DNA of 64,000 nucleotides from Arthrobacter cavernae (GCF_017368795.1 NZ_JAFNLL010000040.1:1-64000), one strand, 5' to 3'; positions 26,550-35,614 are shown, counted from the stretch's first letter. Notes: generated by a model not told the origin, from the sequence alone. Translations and numbers: made by a program.

Positions 26550-27737
26550 ATGACGTACCTCCAGCACCCGGCCAACGAAGACCGGCCCGTCCGCATTGCC
26601 GTGATCGGGGCCGGCTGGATCGGCAATTTCCACGCCGAGTCCATCGCACGCCGCCTCCCGCACGCACGCCTTGAAGCCATCGCCGATCCCGTCCTCCCAG
26701 CTTTGGAGTCCCTGGCCGGCCGGCTCGGCGTCAGCAAGATCAGCACCGACCCCGCCGATGTTCTGGCCGACCCGGACGTGGACGCCGTCCTCATCGCAGC
26801 CCCGCTGCGTTTCCACTCCGAGCTGATCGCGGCGGCCGCGAAGGCCGGCAAGGACGTCTTCTGCGAAAAGCCCGGCGGACGGACCATCGCGGAACTGGAC
26901 GCCGCCATCGCAGCGGCAGACACTGCCGGTGTCGTGCTTCATTTCGGCTTCAACCGCCGCTACTCGGCCGACTTCGCAGCAGCCCGCAAGCTGATCGACG
27001 ACGGCGCCGTGGGCGTACCGCAACTGCTCCGCTCCCTCACCCGCGACCCCGGAACCGAGGCCGGACTCAACAACCCGGAGCGTATCGCCCCGGGCACGAT
27101 CTTCCTGGAGACCCTCATCCACGATTTCGACACCCTGAACTGGCTGAACCCGGGGGCCACCCCCGTGAAGGTCCACGCCGTGGCCGACGCCCTGGTGGCG
27201 CCCGAAGCCAAGGCCGGCGGGCTCCTGGACACGGCCGTGGTGACCGTCACTTACAGCAACGGCGCCATCGCCGTGGCCGAAGCCAACTTCAATGCCCTCT
27301 ACGGCTACGACGTCCGCGGCGAGGTGTTCGGCTCCGCCGGAATGGTAACGGCAGGCGGCCCGCAGGCAAGCAACGCGACCAGCTACACGGCAGCAGGCAT
27401 CGGCTCGGACACCGTGCGGCTGAACGTGGACCTCTTCCACGACGCCTACACCGCAGAACTCGCGCACTTTGCCGACGCCGTGAAGATGCGCCGAAGCGGC
27501 ACTGCCGCGGACATTACGACGGCGGCAAACGCGCCGGCCGCTGCCGGCGGAACCGACGCCCGCAACGCCCTGGCCGTGGCTCTGGCGGCCTTCACCTCGG
27601 CCGAAACCGGGCTGCCCGTTGAGGTGTCGGACGTTGCCGAACTGCGCGCCGCCGAAGCCGCGCCCCGGACCACAGGGCTCGAACTCGCAGCACAGCTCCA
27701 GACCGCACAGCTCCAGACCGCAGGGCTGGGAGCATGA
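26550..27737 (+). CDS. Gfo/Idh/MocA family NAD(P)-dependent dehydrogenase
   Basis: 395 aa. Rossmann motif IAVIGAGWIGNFHAESI at residues 16-32, then the conserved EKPGGRTIAEL block (catalytic Lys in CEKP), and NALYGYDVRGEVFGSAGMV in the C-terminal barrel. Closest in feel to myo-inositol 2-dehydrogenase-like enzymes that oxidise sugars or inositols. The C-terminus contains two tandem 15-bp repeats (27691-27720) encoding repeated AQLQT. Stop overlaps the next gene by ATGA. Confidence 0.85.
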   Translation: MTYLQHPANEDRPVRIAVIGAGWIGNFHAESIARRLPHARLEAIADPVLPALESLAGRLGVSKISTDPADVLADPDVDAVLIAAPLRFHSELIAAAAKAGKDVFCEKPGGRTIAELDAAIAAADTAGVVLHFGFNRRYSADFAAARKLIDDGAVGVPQLLRSLTRDPGTEAGLNNPERIAPGTIFLETLIHDFDTLNWLNPGATPVKVHAVADALVAPEAKAGGLLDTAVVTVTYSNGAIAVAEANFNALYGYDVRGEVFGSAGMVTAGGPQASNATSYTAAGIGSDTVRLNVDLFHDAYTAELAHFADAVKMRRSGTAADITTAANAPAAAGGTDARNALAVALAAFTSAETGLPVEVSDVAELRAAEAAPRTTGLELAAQLQTAQLQTAGLGA

Positions 27738-28522
27738 ACTTCCGGCTGGCCGTCTGCGCCGAGATGGTCTACGGCGAGCTGCCGTTGCTCGACCGTGTCC
27801 GGCGGATCCACGAGCAGGGATTCGAGGTGGAACTCTGGGATACCCGCGGCCGCGACATTTCAGCTCTGGCAGCCACGGGTGCCCGGTTCTCGTCGATGAC
27901 CGGCTACTTCGGCGGCAGCGTGATCGACCCCGCCAATGCCCATGAGGTCCTGGCCTCGGCGGAGAAGCTGATCCCCACGGCCCTTGAGCTGGGCGTCGAG
28001 CGCATGGTGGTCCACCCTGCGGAACTCGGCGAGGGCGGCGTCGCCGTCCGGCCAGCGCAACGCGCCACCGGCGAGATGTGGCTGACCGGCCTGCGCACGC
28101 TGGAACGGCTGGCCGAACTGGGCGAAAGGCACGGCATCACCTTCGCCTTGGAGAACCTGAACACCATCCTCGACCACCCGGGCATCCCCCTGGCCCGGGC
28201 CAAAGACACTCTTGCACTCGTCCAGGCCGTCAACCACCCCAACGTGAAGATGATGCTGGATCTCTACCACGCCCAAATCGGCGAGGGGAACCTGATCGAG
28301 CTGGTGCGGGCGGCCCAGCCGTGGACCGGGGAAATCCAGGTGGCCGACGTCCCCGGCCGCTGCGAACCGGGAACCGGCGAGATCAATTACCGTGCCGTCG
28401 CCAAGGCCCTCAACGAGGCCGGCTACTCCGGGGTGATCGGCTTGGAGGCCGGCGCCATTGGCGGCCAGGGCATCGAAGCTGGCGACGCCGCGCTGGCGGC
28501 CTTCCGGGCAGCGTTTTCATAG
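27734..28522 (+). CDS. Hydroxypyruvate isomerase-like TIM-barrel protein
   Basis: 262-aa xylose-isomerase-like TIM barrel (AP_endonuc_2). FRLAVCAEMVYGELPLLDRVRRIHEQGFEVELWD at the N-terminus and FALENLNTILDHPGIPLARAKD with NVKMMLDLYHAQIGEGNL carry the metal-binding Glu, Asp and His of Hyi-type isomerases. Translationally coupled (ATGA) to the dehydrogenase, so the pair probably converts an oxidised sugar or polyol derivative. Exact reaction unknown. Confidence 0.85.
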   Translation: MNFRLAVCAEMVYGELPLLDRVRRIHEQGFEVELWDTRGRDISALAATGARFSSMTGYFGGSVIDPANAHEVLASAEKLIPTALELGVERMVVHPAELGEGGVAVRPAQRATGEMWLTGLRTLERLAELGERHGITFALENLNTILDHPGIPLARAKDTLALVQAVNHPNVKMMLDLYHAQIGEGNLIELVRAAQPWTGEIQVADVPGRCEPGTGEINYRAVAKALNEAGYSGVIGLEAGAIGGQGIEAGDAALAAFRAAFS

Positions 28523-28530
28523 CCCAACTG

Positions 28531-28580
28531 AGTCGCAGCAGGTGTCGTTCTGAGCCCTCAGAACGACACCTGCTGCGACT
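28531..28580. terminator. Perfect 23-bp-arm hairpin; REP-like repeat
   Basis: AGTCGCAGCAGGTGTCGTTC plus TGA (28531-28553) is exactly reverse-complementary to 28558-28580, with a GCCC loop. It lies between convergent genes and so probably terminates both. The same sequence family recurs at 35581-35607 and 39158-39184, where an IS element has split it. Confidence 0.75.
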
Positions 28581-28599
28581 TACTTGGGTTGGCGTCACC

Positions 28600-29478
28600 T
28601 CAGGCATGGCGCGGCCGCAGCAACAGCGCGCCCGCGTTGGCAGCCACGATCAGCGCAATCCCGGCCCACTGCCCCACTCCGAGTTCTTGGTGCAGGACCA
28701 TGGCGCCTATGATCGCCGCGAACACGGGGTTGATGCTCATCAGGACGCCAAACAGGTTGGCGGGAACCCGGCGGAGCGCGATCAGGTCGGCCACATACGG
28801 CAACACGGACGCGAGGAGCCCCGCCCCCACCGCGCACAGGACAGCGAACCCGTCCACGGGCTGGCTCAGGAAGATCACGACGGCGACCGGCAGGAACAGG
28901 GTGGCTGACACTCCGGTTGCGGCTGCTGTCCCTTGGATCCCCTGGATGCGCTGGCCGACGGTCCGGTTCAGCAGGATGTAGGAAGCCCAGCTGCATGCGG
29001 CCACTAGTCCAAGGCCGATTCCGACGAAGTCCATGGACGCGTCCGGCTGGGTAATCGCCACAACACCGACGCCGGCGGTCACCGCACAGAGCGCGCTGGC
29101 TTTCCGGCGCGAACTGATCAATGCCACAGCCAACGGGCCGAGGAATTCGAGGGTCACCGCCAAGCCGAGGCCGATCCGTTGAATCGAGGCGTACAGGCCA
29201 AGATTCATGGTCCCGAAGGCCAGGGCCAGCAGCAGCACGGGCCACCATTGCCGCCAACTGAGGTCGCGCAGCCGCGGACGGACGATCGGCAGGAGCACCG
29301 CGGCCGCTACGAGCTGGCGCACGGCGACGACCCCCACAGGCCCCATCACAGGGAAGGCAAGGGAGCCACTGGCCGCTCCCAGCTGGCTGGAGAGTGCACT
29401 CGCGAGCAGCGTGGCCGCCCCGCCCGCCTTCCGCGACGGCAACCCTCCGGACCCGATTACTGCGCTGCTCTCGCTCAT
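28600..29478 (-). CDS. EamA/DMT-family permease (RhtA-like)
   Basis: 292 aa with ten hydrophobic helices in two EamA repeats (SLAFPVMGPVGVVAVRQLVAAAVLLP and later VLPYVADLIALRRVPANLFGVLMSINPVFAAIIGAMVL). The second is characteristic of RhtA-type threonine/homoserine exporters. Divergent from the LysR gene 86 bp away, which likely controls it. Substrate unknown. Confidence 0.85.
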   Translation of the reverse strand: MSESSAVIGSGGLPSRKAGGAATLLASALSSQLGAASGSLAFPVMGPVGVVAVRQLVAAAVLLPIVRPRLRDLSWRQWWPVLLLALAFGTMNLGLYASIQRIGLGLAVTLEFLGPLAVALISSRRKASALCAVTAGVGVVAITQPDASMDFVGIGLGLVAACSWASYILLNRTVGQRIQGIQGTAAATGVSATLFLPVAVVIFLSQPVDGFAVLCAVGAGLLASVLPYVADLIALRRVPANLFGVLMSINPVFAAIIGAMVLHQELGVGQWAGIALIVAANAGALLLRPRHA

Positions 29479-29564
29479 GAGGGAATTCTGCGCCCGAAGC
29501 GTACATCCACTAAATGCATGGACGGCCCTATTTATACGCTGCGCGCATGAATAGGATGGGCTCC

Positions 29565-30416
29565 ATGGACGTCGAATTGAGGCAGCTGCGGTGCTTGCTG
29601 GCAGTAGTGGAGGAGGGCACCTTCACCGATGCCGCCATTGACCTTCAAATCTCCCAGGCAGCCGTGTCGCGAAACATCGCCGCCTTGGAACAAGGGCTCG
29701 GCGTGAGGCTCGTGGAACGCACCACCCGGAGCGTGGGCCTCACCCCCAGCGGCGAGCGCGTGCTGGCCAAGGCGCGGCGCATCCTCGCGCTCCTTGGCGA
29801 TCTGGAACGGGAGGCCCGCGCCGGCACCGGAAAAGTCCGGATCGGCTACGCGTGGTCCGCCCTGGGCGAGCACACCACCGAGTTCCAGCGACGCTGGGCC
29901 ACCACGTTCCCCACCACCGAACTGCAACTCATCCGCTCCAACAGCCCGACGGCGGGACTCGCCGACGGGACCACAGACTTCGCCATCCTTCGGCGCCTGC
30001 CTGAAGCGGCCGCCGTCGAGCACGTCCGCATCGGCGCCGAAAAGCGCTACTGCGCCATGTCCTCGGACGATCCCCTGGCGCCCAGGCGCTCGGTGACGCT
30101 CGCGCAGATCGCCGAGCGGCCGGTGGCGATGGATCTCCGCACGGGCAGTACCACCCTTGAGCTCTGGCCCGAGCATGGGCGCCCCCCGGAAGTGATCGCC
30201 ATCCACGACGTCGACGACTGGCTGACGGTGATCGGCAGCGGTGCGGCGCGCGGCATTACTGGCGGTTCGACGGCGCATCAATATCGACGGCGGGGCGTCG
30301 TCTACCGTCCGGTGCGTGACGCGCCGCCCGTCCCCGTCTACGCGGCGTGGTCGAAGAAGGACCCACCGCGGAACCGGGAGGAGGTTGTTGGGTTGATGGC
30401 GGGGTTATACGAGTGA
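29565..30416 (+). CDS. LysR-family transcriptional regulator
   Basis: 283 aa. LRQLRCLLAVVEEGTFTDAAIDLQISQAAVSRNIAALEQGLGVRLVERTTRSVGLTPSGERVL is a textbook LysR HTH; a type-2 periplasmic-binding domain follows. I chose ATG 29565; an ATG at 29547 is also in frame. Divergent from the EamA exporter, a common LysR/exporter pairing. Confidence 0.88.
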   Translation: MDVELRQLRCLLAVVEEGTFTDAAIDLQISQAAVSRNIAALEQGLGVRLVERTTRSVGLTPSGERVLAKARRILALLGDLEREARAGTGKVRIGYAWSALGEHTTEFQRRWATTFPTTELQLIRSNSPTAGLADGTTDFAILRRLPEAAAVEHVRIGAEKRYCAMSSDDPLAPRRSVTLAQIAERPVAMDLRTGSTTLELWPEHGRPPEVIAIHDVDDWLTVIGSGAARGITGGSTAHQYRRRGVVYRPVRDAPPVPVYAAWSKKDPPRNREEVVGLMAGLYE

Positions 30417-30455
30417 CGACCTTAAAACGCGTTGTCCATCGCACGGTCTTGTCCC

Positions 30456-31712
30456 CTACCGGATCCCGGCACTGTGCGCTAGCGCGATCGCCTCGGTCCG
30501 GGAACGCACATCGAGTTTCCGGAAAAGATTCCGGATGTGGAACTTCACGGTGTTTTCGCTGATGTGCAGGGCAGAGGCGATCGACCGGTTCCGCTGGCCC
30601 GCCGTGAGGAGCTGGAGGACCTCCAGCTCACGGGAGGCGAGACCCCAGGCTGCAACATCTCCCGTGGGGACGGCCGGCGGATCGAGTGGGAGGACAACTG
30701 AAATGTCGGCTCCCCAGCCGGGCATGACATCCACGGACATCCTCCCGTCCACCGCCTGCACGCGCTGCTGCAGCCTCGCGATGTTCGGAGCATCAGCCGA
30801 GAGCTCACCCCGCCCGTCGTCGCGGACGTTGATCAGCAGGTTCTCGCCGTCGCAATCCCATTGTGCCCGCACGCGGCGAACATCCGGCTGCTCGGCGATC
30901 GCCAGCACAAGCCCGCGAACAACAGCGCGGGCCGCGTGCGCAACCTCGCCGGGCAGCGCACGGCCGTTGGCGGGCGGCTCGATGACTTGAATGTCGATGT
31001 TACTGAAGTGCATCAAAGGCCGCAGGCCCTCGCGAAGCCGCCCGAACGCCGTCGTCACCGGTTCCTCGACCAGGTCGCTGGTGCGGTCACTGAGCGTGCG
31101 CAGGTCCACGAGCGCCTTGACGGCGAGGTCGGTCACGGAGGCGCGCGCCGCGGCGTCGTCCATTGACGCTGACCGCAGGGCGGCGAGCAGCGTTTCGAGC
31201 GTGGTGGAGTGCTGGTCGATCAGCTCCGCCGTTACGCGGATCCGCTCAGCGGATGCCGCCCGGGACTCCAAAAGGTACGACGGCGGCGCATCAGACACCT
31301 TCTCCTGGATCCGTCGTGCGGTTAATCGCCAGAGATAGTTCAGGAGGCGGTACGCCTCGCGTCCGTCCATGGATCCCCCGACGGGCGCGGGGTCGGTCAG
31401 CACGAGAAGGGCCTGGCTGAGCGGGTAGCTGATAGCCAGCACCTCGCGCTCCTGCCCGGCAATGACGGCCTTGGTCCGCCAAGGTTCTTTGCTGGAAGAT
31501 TCCCCACTTGGCAGTGCGGAGCGCAAGCGGTCGAGTTCGGTGATGGAGACCCGGCTGACGATGCCTTCCTCGCCGGCCTTCTTCTGCGGCCGGCCCGTGC
31601 AGTCCTCGGTGAAGATGACCAGGGCACTGCTCTTGTAGAAGGGGAGGCTCGCGTTCCGGAGGGAGTCGGCGATCCGGTTGAGCGGTGCGGCAAGCTCGGT
31701 GTTCGACGTCAA
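30456..31712 (-). CDS. LuxR-type regulator with histidine-kinase-like ATPase region
   Basis: About 418 aa. N-terminal sensory-like region (LNRIADSLRNASLPFYKSSALVIFTEDC), a middle dimerisation and GHKL-like ATPase part (LINVRDDGRGELSADAPNIARLQQRVQAVDG) and a C-terminal LuxR HTH (ASRELEVLQLLTAGQRNRSIASALHISENTVKFHIRNLFRKLDVRSRTEA). The start is uncertain. Homology begins right at a junction with an SDR fragment on the other strand; the first in-frame start there is a TTG at 31712, and longer frames run antisense into the SDR fragment. The native promoter may have been lost. Confidence 0.7.
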   Translation of the reverse strand: MTSNTELAAPLNRIADSLRNASLPFYKSSALVIFTEDCTGRPQKKAGEEGIVSRVSITELDRLRSALPSGESSSKEPWRTKAVIAGQEREVLAISYPLSQALLVLTDPAPVGGSMDGREAYRLLNYLWRLTARRIQEKVSDAPPSYLLESRAASAERIRVTAELIDQHSTTLETLLAALRSASMDDAAARASVTDLAVKALVDLRTLSDRTSDLVEEPVTTAFGRLREGLRPLMHFSNIDIQVIEPPANGRALPGEVAHAARAVVRGLVLAIAEQPDVRRVRAQWDCDGENLLINVRDDGRGELSADAPNIARLQQRVQAVDGRMSVDVMPGWGADISVVLPLDPPAVPTGDVAAWGLASRELEVLQLLTAGQRNRSIASALHISENTVKFHIRNLFRKLDVRSRTEAIALAHSAGIR

Positions 31713-32090
31713 CGTCCTGGGCATCATGAACGTCATGGCGGCCGCAGCGCGCTCCATGCCGGAAGGATCCGCGATCGTGAACTTCGCCTCCGTGGACGGC
31801 TACCACGTTTCCCCCGGCCAGCTGGTCTATGGGGCTTCCAAGGCCGCCGTCATCATGATCACCAAGGCCACGGCCCTGGAATTGGCCGACCGGAAGATCC
31901 GCGTCAACGCCATCGCCCCCGGCTGGGTGGACACCCCCGGCAACCGCGCCACCGGCCGCATGGAAGCCGCTGCGGCCGCCATTCCGGTGGGCCGCGTGGC
32001 CCAGCCCGAGGAAATCGCTAAATGGGCCTGGCTCCTCACGGGCAGTGACACCGCTGGTTTCACGACCGGCGAAACCGTCACCCTCTCCGG
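31700..32090 (+). pseudogene. 3' part of an SDR oxidoreductase gene
   Basis: Starts abruptly at FDVNVLGIMNVMAAAARSM, the middle of an SDR, and runs through the catalytic YGASKAAVIMITKATALEL, RVNAIAPGWVDTPGN and a C-terminal TAGFTTGETVTLSG. The N-terminal NAD-binding half is missing; the sequence 5' of it belongs to the antisense LuxR gene. At the 3' end the stop codon is gone and the frame passes straight into a flavin monooxygenase sequence. Confidence 0.75.
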
Positions 32091-33365
32091 CGCCGGCGCT
32101 GCCGGCATCTCAGCACTCCAGCAACTCCGCCAGGCCGGCCATGACGTCGACTGCTTCGAAAAGAGCGGCCGAGTCGGAGGCCACTGGCACACGGACTACG
32201 AGGCGCTGCACCTCATTACGTCCCGCGATATGACCCACTTCGAAGACTTCCCGATGCCCGCCCACTACCCGCATTTCCCCCGCCGGGACCAGGTCCGCGA
32301 CTACATCGAGTCCTACGCCCGCAAGCACGGCCACTACGACATCATCCAGTTCAACACCGAGGTCCTCTCAGTCGCCCCGGTTCCCACCGATGGTGCTACT
32401 GGTTCGGCCGGTTGGACCGTCACCACCTCGCGCGGTTCGGAAGTTTACGACGGCGTCATCGTCGCCAACGGCCACCTGTGGGACAAGAAGGTCCCCCAGT
32501 TCCCGGGCGAATTCACCGGCAAGCAGCTCCACTCCAGCGAGTACACCAACGTCAAGGACATCGAGGGCAAGCGCGTCCTGGTGGTCGGCAACGGCAACTC
32601 CGGCTGCGACCTCGCCGTGGACGTCGCCCAGCACCGCTTCGAAGCAGACATCGTGATCCGTGACGGCGTCTACTTCCAGCCCAAAAGCTACTTCGGCAAG
32701 CCCCGCCAGGAGGTCGAGTTCCTCGCCGGCTTCCGGCCCGACGAACAGGACCTCATCAACAGGCTCCTGGCCCGTGTCTCCTCGGCGAGTAGAACAACTA
32801 CCCGGGCATGCCCGAACCCAAGCACCACACCCTCGCCGAGGGCAGCACCGTGGTCAACGACCTCCTGCTCTACTGGGTCCACCACGGCCGCGTCGGTATC
32901 GTCCCGGGCATCGAGCGCTTCGAAGGCAAGACCGTCCACTTCACCGACGGCTCAGCCCGCGAGTACGACACCATCCTCTGGGCTACGGGCTTCCACTCGA
33001 GCCTGCCGTTCCTTGACAGCAAACTCGTTCCGCGCAGGGCCGAGGCACCCATCCGCTACGGCGCAGGGATCCTGCCCGAGGGCCTGGAAAAGCTCTACTA
33101 CGTGGGCATGATCGCCCCCCGCGGCCCGCAGATTCCCGTCTACGGCATGCAGGCCAAGATCGTCGCGAAGATGATCGCCCTTCACAACCGCGCAGGCGAC
33201 AACGGAGGAAACATCGGCGCCTACGTCTCCGGGCTGCAGGAGTCCGAGGACCGGATCGACATCGTGCGCGACACCTGGCTCGAGCAGATGAAGGACACCG
33301 AACGCCTCTTGTCCGCCTTCGAAGCCGCCCAAGCTGCCGCCGTTCCGGCGACGTCGAACGCCTAA
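32090..33365 (+). pseudogene. Flavin-containing monooxygenase, fused, frameshifted and with a stop
   Basis: FMO-type sequence: GAGAAGISALQQLRQAGHDV (FAD site, lacking its first strand), RVGGHWHTDYEALHL, the second nucleotide motif VLVVGNGNSGCDLAVDVA, and ILWATGFHSSLPFLD near the end. The 5' end is fused in frame to the SDR fragment. A one-base deletion near 32780 throws the frame, and the restored frame has TAG at 32790-32792 where Tyr is expected (LGE-stop-NNYPGM). The last 185 codons (32808-33365) are intact. Two independent lesions make this a pseudogene. Confidence 0.8.
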
Positions 33366-33419
33366 GCCGCGAACCGCCGTCGTACATCTTTCAATCCAAA
33401 CCAAAAGGAAAACCAAGCA

Positions 33420-33842
33420 ATGACTGACATCACCCTTGAGCAGGCCGAACGCGTTTTGGCTACAGCCCTGGCTGACGCGACTGCGCGGGGACTGGCCATG
33501 AACGTGGCAGTCGTCGACGCCGGAGCGAACCTTAAGGCGTTCGCCCGCCAGGATGGCGCGTGGCTGGGCAGTGTCGACATCTCCATCAAGAAAGCCCGCA
33601 CGGCGCGCTACTTCGATATGCCCACCGGCGACATCGGATCCCTGTCCCAGCCCGGCGGACCGCTGTTCGGCATCGAGGTATCCAACGACGGCCTGATCTC
33701 CTTCCCCGGCGGCCTGCCGCTGACCATCGACGGGGTCATCGTGGGCGCCATCGGCGTCAGTGGCAGCACCGTGGAAGACGACCATGCGGTGGCATCCGCT
33801 GGCGCTGAGGCGCTTGCCCTGACCGTCGGAGCCTCGGCCTGA
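33420..33842 (+). CDS. GlcG/HbpS family heme-binding-like protein
   Basis: 140-aa single-domain GlcG/HbpS protein: [44 protein letters not shown], then KKARTARYF and [30 protein letters not shown]. Cytoplasmic members are often encoded next to monooxygenases or dehydrogenases, and this one follows the FMO remnant by 54 bp. It has no signal peptide. Apparently intact although its upstream partner is broken. Confidence 0.85.
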   Translation: MTDITLEQAERVLATALADATARGLAMNVAVVDAGANLKAFARQDGAWLGSVDISIKKARTARYFDMPTGDIGSLSQPGGPLFGIEVSNDGLISFPGGLPLTIDGVIVGAIGVSGSTVEDDHAVASAGAEALALTVGASA

Positions 33843-33860
33843 CCCCATAGGAATCCCATC

Positions 33861-34016
33861 ATGAAATCCAGAACAGCCCTGGTGGACCGCAAAACCACTC
33901 GGAGCAGGGAAAACCGTCCCCAGCTGGTCGGTTCCCTCGCAGCCGTCAACGCCGAGTCAATGGGCCCGGACTGCGACGATCAGTGCCCCTACTGCCAGGG
34001 TCCGGAAACCGACTAG
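33861..34016 (+). CDS. 51-aa protein with a C-terminal CxxxCxxC
   Basis: ATG 18 bp after the HbpS stop codon, in the same direction. The peptide has a basic N-terminal half (KSRTALVDRKTTRSRENRPQ) and ends DCDDQCPYCQGPETD, giving Cys38, Cys42 and Cys45. The three Cys could hold zinc or an Fe-S cluster. No family recognised. GGAATCCCATC before the ATG is a plausible ribosome site. Confidence 0.5.
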   Translation: MKSRTALVDRKTTRSRENRPQLVGSLAAVNAESMGPDCDDQCPYCQGPETD

Positions 34017-34121
34017 CATCAGCGGATGCACGTATCAGGGCCGCGACGCCGCCCACCACTCCCGGCTCGTCCTGCCGTTCACCAAAGTGGCGGAAGGCCG
34101 GGCGGACTGAACCCTCGTAGT

Positions 34122-34589
34122 TCACACCGCGTCTGCGGGGAAGCTCGTTGCGGGCTTTCCCGCAGTGCCGTTTAAGGGGCCGGAGTCCTCAGCGTGCCCG
34201 TCGCGGAAACTGGCCTGGCACTCGGCCCTGCGGCCATCGACGTCGCCATGAACGGCAGCGGTAATCGCCTCAACAACAGCGAGTTGGCCGGTAGTGTCGG
34301 GGACGCCGGGAAATTGAACCTGTGGAGCATCAACGGCCGCTACCGGCGGTTGGCTCGCCGAACGCATGCGAAGAAGCGCGACGGCGGAAATGAGGAACCA
34401 AGCGATATTCGTGACCACGGAGGGCCATGCTTCGTGGACCGCGCCATTGACAATGAAGGCACAAGCGCCAATGAGGTTTGCCGTCTGGAAGCGCCTGCCC
34501 GCCTTCAGCCAACCCATGGAGACAGCCAGGTATGCAGTCAGGATCAGAACTGCGCCTGCCCATCCGGCGATTTCCCACAGCATTTCCAT
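34122..34589 (-). CDS. CBU_0592-like small membrane protein with an odd C-terminal tail
   Basis: Residues 1-75 carry three hydrophobic helices (WEIAGWAGAVLILTAYLAVSM, FQTANLIGACAFIVNGAVHEAWPSVVTNIAWFLISAVALL), the layout of CBU_0592-type proteins, which are usually under 100 aa. The remaining 80 residues look unstructured and may come from loss of the original stop codon. Function unknown. Confidence 0.6.
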   Translation of the reverse strand: MEMLWEIAGWAGAVLILTAYLAVSMGWLKAGRRFQTANLIGACAFIVNGAVHEAWPSVVTNIAWFLISAVALLRMRSASQPPVAAVDAPQVQFPGVPDTTGQLAVVEAITAAVHGDVDGRRAECQASFRDGHAEDSGPLNGTAGKPATSFPADAV

Positions 34590-34819
34590 GGTGTCCTTTC
34601 AAAAAGTGTGCCCGCCTGGCTAGCTGCCGTGCGGGGTGGTGGATGTCTTCAGGAGCTTACTTGCAGCCGGGGCAGTTGCCGAACGGAGCAGGCAACGCCG
34701 GATAAGGCGTTTGCTCAGGCCCGTCCGTCGCGCTGGGCCGGGTATCCCGGTCCGCAGGCTCGGGCGATCTGCATGGCGGGACTCCTTCATTGGCGCTCGT
34801 CCCACGATTCTTACAGAAT

Positions 34820-34848
34820 TGAACGTCTCATTCAACAGATGAACGTCT
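34820..34848. promoter_or_regulatory. Direct repeat TGAACGTCT, possible regulator site
   Basis: TGAACGTCT occurs at 34820-34828 and 34840-34848, 20 bp apart (two helical turns), in an otherwise gene-free 310-bp stretch (34590-34900). Two-turn spacing suggests cooperative binding of a regulator. No regulator gene is adjacent. Confidence 0.3.
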
Positions 34849-34900
34849 AATGACCGCGAGTATCCTTGGCCCAGACCTCATCCACAGCGCGAAGCTGACG

Positions 34901-34938
34901 GGTATTTGTGGTCGTTCCTCCGAACGACCACAAATACC
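34901..34938. repeat. Perfect 17-bp-arm hairpin (REP-like)
   Basis: GGTATTTGTGGTCGTTC (34901-34917) is exactly reverse-complementary to 34922-34938 around CTCC. Size and core (GTCGTTC) recall the hairpin at 28531. It follows the stop codon of the leftward RidA fragment, where it could terminate transcription. Confidence 0.65.
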
Positions 34939-34950
34939 AGCTACAGCGGT

Positions 34951-35313
34951 CTACGGGATAACCGCGACCACGTCGATCTCCACCAGGAAGTCGCCCAGGA
35001 AAGAGCCCACGGTGGTTCGTGCCGGATAGGGAGCAACGACGTACTTCTCGTAGATGGCGTTGAAGCCGTCGAAGTCCCGCCCGGGGTGGTGCAGGTGCAC
35101 CGTTGCCTTGACCACGTGGGAGAAGTCCAGGCCGTGGGCGTTGAGGACCTCACCCAGGTTGTTCATGGCCTGGATGGTCTGTTCCTCGATGGTGATCCCC
35201 ACGGTCTCCCCGGTGACGGGGTGGTGCGGTGTCTGTCCCGCAGTGTAAAAGAATCCGTTGGCGGCGATGGCCTGGGAGTAGGGACCTGCCGGGCTGGGGG
35301 CGAGCTCGGTGCT
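34951..35313 (-). pseudogene. RidA-family protein lacking a start codon
   Basis: The frame reads STELAPSPAGPYSQAIAANGFF, TAGQTPHHPVTGETVG, EEQTIQAMNNLGEVLNAHG and ends in GDFLVEIDVVAVIP: a nearly complete RidA enamine/imine deaminase with its substrate Arg (PARTTVG). Upstream of STEL the same frame has no ATG, GTG or TTG before it merges out of frame with an ABC permease fragment. The only start is the internal GTG at 35202, which would leave 83 aa without the first strands. Probably broken by the deletion that joined it to the permease. Confidence 0.65.
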
Positions 35314-35326
35314 GACTTGCTGACGT

Positions 35327-35503
35327 GACGATGAGCAGCGGGATGGTCTGGTAGTTGTTCGCGTAGATGATCTGGGCCGAGTAGAGCAGATCGGAGATGG
35401 CCAGCACGCTGACCAGCGAGGTGCCCTTGAGCATCGAGATGACCTGGTTGCCGGTGGGCGGCAGCACGACGCGCATGGCCTGGGGCAGGATGACCCTGTT
35501 CAT
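35327..35503 (-). pseudogene. Amino-acid ABC transporter permease fragment
   Basis: About 59 residues (RVILPQAMRVVLPPTGNQV, KGTSLVSVLAISDLL, YSAQIIYANNYQTIPLL) match the C-terminal third of HisM/GlnP-type polar amino acid permeases, including the EAA-loop-like region. Both ends are missing: upstream there is no permease sequence, and downstream it runs into the RidA remnant. RidA genes are often linked to amino-acid transporters, so the two were probably neighbours before a deletion. Confidence 0.7.
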
Positions 35504-35580
35504 GAGCCCTCAGAAACGGTTTTGGCTCTGGCTGCGCCTGACCACCACGGACTTCGCGCCCAAATAGCCGTCCCTCAGCC

Positions 35581-35614
35581 CAACTAGGTAGCAGCAGATG
35601 TCGTTCTGAGGCTT
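35581..35614. repeat. Left half of a split REP-like hairpin with the left IS target duplication
   Basis: 35581-35607 pairs with 39158-39184 (24 of 27 positions), rebuilding a hairpin of the same family as 28531-28580. The last 15 bases (35600-35614, GTCGTTCTGAGGCTT) are repeated exactly at 39142-39156. This is the direct repeat expected from transposition into the hairpin loop. Confidence 0.8.

Noticed and set aside
24210..32792. TAG read as a sense codon because two genes have TAC-to-TAG changes
   Set aside because: Many other genes here end normally at TAG; the cases are better explained by mutation or sequence error.
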